Assembly (NCBI RefSeq): GCF_003259935.1
Contig: NZ_QLMH01000005.1
Location: 146,848 to 210,847, forward strand
Source of the DNA: Paranoxybacillus vitaminiphilus
Lineage (GTDB): Bacteria; Bacillota; Bacilli; Bacillales; Anoxybacillaceae
Length of the DNA stretch: 64,000 bases
Direction of reading: 5' to 3'
This document shows, one piece after another, positions 63,183 through 64,000 of the stretch (the stretch's first letter is position 1; every line of letters begins with the position of its first letter). The position numbers were made by a program, and so were the translations under genes. A model generated the notes under the pieces. The model saw only the letters and a program-made list of their open reading frames with translations, made no database searches and was not told the origin of the DNA.

Positions 63183-63701
63183 TTGACAGGGAATGTCGTA
63201 GGTGCAACAGAGTACCGCTATTATGAAGATTTAAATGTCGCAATGACAGACTTCACGATCATTGGCCAACCAGGACTTGGCATCGGCCGATTTTTAGCGC
63301 AAAAGAGGCTAGAAGATTTGAACGCTTGGGCAGCAGCAAACGGAAAGCAGTTATTTGGCATGTTTGCGGAAATTTATGATCCTTATCGGGTGGAACATTA
63401 TGAATTTGGCGGAATTAAGCCGATGGATCCATATGTCCGCCGTGAAGTATTGTCTCATCTTGGTTATAAGCGTCTTGATTTCCCTTACGTTCATCCGTCT
63501 TGGAACAATGATGGGGAGGCTGTAACTGGACTCGACCTTTGTTTCCTTCCGATGGATGATAACGTAAATGAACTTCCAGCGGAGCTTGTTGTGAAGTTTT
63601 TGAAACGATATTATTCTGTCTTATCAAACAAGCCAAAGGCTTGGTATGAAATGATTGAAAATCTTGAAACAAAAAATACGGTACCTCTTTTAAGCATTTA
63701 A
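63183..63701 (+). CDS. GNAT-like acetyltransferase fragment or 5'-truncated hypothetical protein
   Basis: Seen: 172 codons from TTG 63183, three codons after a stop and without a Shine-Dalgarno sequence. Near residue 30 comes IIGQPGLGIGRFLAQKRL, similar to the acetyl-CoA loop (G-x-G) of GNAT enzymes. The rest (FAEIYDPYRVEHYEFGG, GYKRLDFPYVHPSWN) is a conserved-looking alpha/beta body. Inferred: the N-terminal strand of the fold is missing, so the gene was probably truncated by the rearrangement that brought in the IS66 element. Substrate unknown. Confidence 0.5.
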   Translation: MTGNVVGATEYRYYEDLNVAMTDFTIIGQPGLGIGRFLAQKRLEDLNAWAAANGKQLFGMFAEIYDPYRVEHYEFGGIKPMDPYVRREVLSHLGYKRLDFPYVHPSWNNDGEAVTGLDLCFLPMDDNVNELPAELVVKFLKRYYSVLSNKPKAWYEMIENLETKNTVPLLSI

Positions 63702-63759
63702 TGTACTGACGTCGTATTCATTTAATTTCAAAAGTCCAAATTCAAAAAACTAGGAATCC

Positions 63760-63788
63760 TTGATAAATCCAAATAGTTACAGTATACT
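63760..63788 (+). promoter_or_regulatory. sigma-A promoter of the DJ-1/PfpI gene
   Basis: TTGATA, 17 bases, TATACT; 70 bases before the start codon. Confidence 0.65.
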
Positions 63789-63857
63789 TTGGTTATGGAA
63801 AGTACCGTGTTAAAATTCTTTCTATAAATAATCATAGTAATGAAGGAGGTTGTTCAT

Positions 63858-64000
63858 ATGAGCAAAAAAGTATTAATTGTTGCAGGAGATGCGGTGGAAG
63901 CGTTAGAGATTTATTATCCGTATTACCGTTTGCTAGAGGAAGGTTTTGATGTTACAATCGCTGCACCAAGGAAAAAGAAACTACATACAGTTGTCCACGA
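63858..64000 (+). CDS. DJ-1/PfpI family protein (N-terminal part)
   Basis: Seen: 47 codons to the window end, AAGGAGG upstream. MSKKVLIVAGDAVEALEIYYPYYRLLEEG and FDVTIAAPRKKK match the N-terminal beta-alpha-beta of the class I glutamine amidotransferase-like DJ-1/PfpI fold. The catalytic Cys region lies beyond the window, so chaperone, deglycase and protease subtypes cannot be told apart. Confidence 0.8.
   Translation, partial: MSKKVLIVAGDAVEALEIYYPYYRLLEEGFDVTIAAPRKKKLHTVVH

Overview
The window reads as chromosome of a low-to-moderate GC Gram-positive, most likely a thermophilic member of the Bacillaceae (Geobacillus/Parageobacillus/Anoxybacillus group). Gene content and order follow the Bacillus subtilis block flaG-fliDST-hpf-secA-prfB-cccB-ftsEX-ctpB-minJ-csbA-uvrBA-yvlBD-hprK-lgt-ppaX-his-trxB-rapZ-yvcK-whiA-crh-clpP-rpoN-cggR-gapA-pgk-tpiA-gpmI-eno. 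Strong purine-rich ribosome binding sites, GTG/TTG starts and an ISBst12-like insertion sequence fit that assignment. Genus is inferred from gene order and remembered sequences, not from a search.

Layout. (1) 1-2050, accessory: a minus-strand two-gene operon whose second, window-truncated gene has a HEPN RNase motif, then a plus-strand pair ending in a retropepsin-like protease. (2) 2.2-5.9 kb: flagellar filament cap and chaperone genes. (3) 6.3-16.2 kb: hpf with a consensus sigma-H promoter, a heptad-repeat coiled-coil gene, secA, prfB with its programmed frameshift, a YitT protein, cytochrome c551, and ftsEX followed by a secreted M23 hydrolase. (4) 16.7-18.9 kb: PerR-boxed ahpCF. (5) 19.4-28.7 kb: ctpB, racA (minus), minJ, csbA, uvrBA; an IS200/IS605-like relic sits in the csbA leader. 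(6) 28.8-34.4 kb: yvlB-yvlD with a possible yvlC remnant, then hprK-lgt-yvoD-ppaX-yvoF. (7) 34.6-41.2 kb: complete hisZGDBHAFIE operon. (8) 41.3-49.1 kb: TPR gene, trxB, yvcI-rapZ-yvcK-whiA-crh, convergent clpP, tRNA-Arg. (9) 49.6-58.4 kb: rpoN, glutaredoxin-like gene, cggR and the lower glycolytic operon through eno. (10) 58.4-64 kb, accessory: two RHS polymorphic-toxin remnants (one with an AHH nuclease tip followed by a beta-propeller immunity candidate), an IS66/ISBst12-like element with a nonsense-interrupted transposase, a truncated acetyltransferase-like gene and the start of a DJ-1/PfpI gene.

How the genes connect. HprK, Crh and PpaX form the phospho-Ser46/catabolite-repression circuit, and CggR-gapA-eno is one of its metabolic targets. 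FtsEX with the M23 hydrolase, CtpB, RacA and MinJ concern division, sporulation and envelope remodelling. Regulatory sites that can be read directly include sigma-H (hpf), PerR (ahpCF), LexA (uvrB), CtsR (clpP) and CggR (glycolysis). A family of roughly 50-120 bp imperfect palindromes beginning GAGGCTG closes several transcription units and seems to supply terminators.

The most unusual material is at the two ends: the HEPN operon and the RHS/IS66 island.
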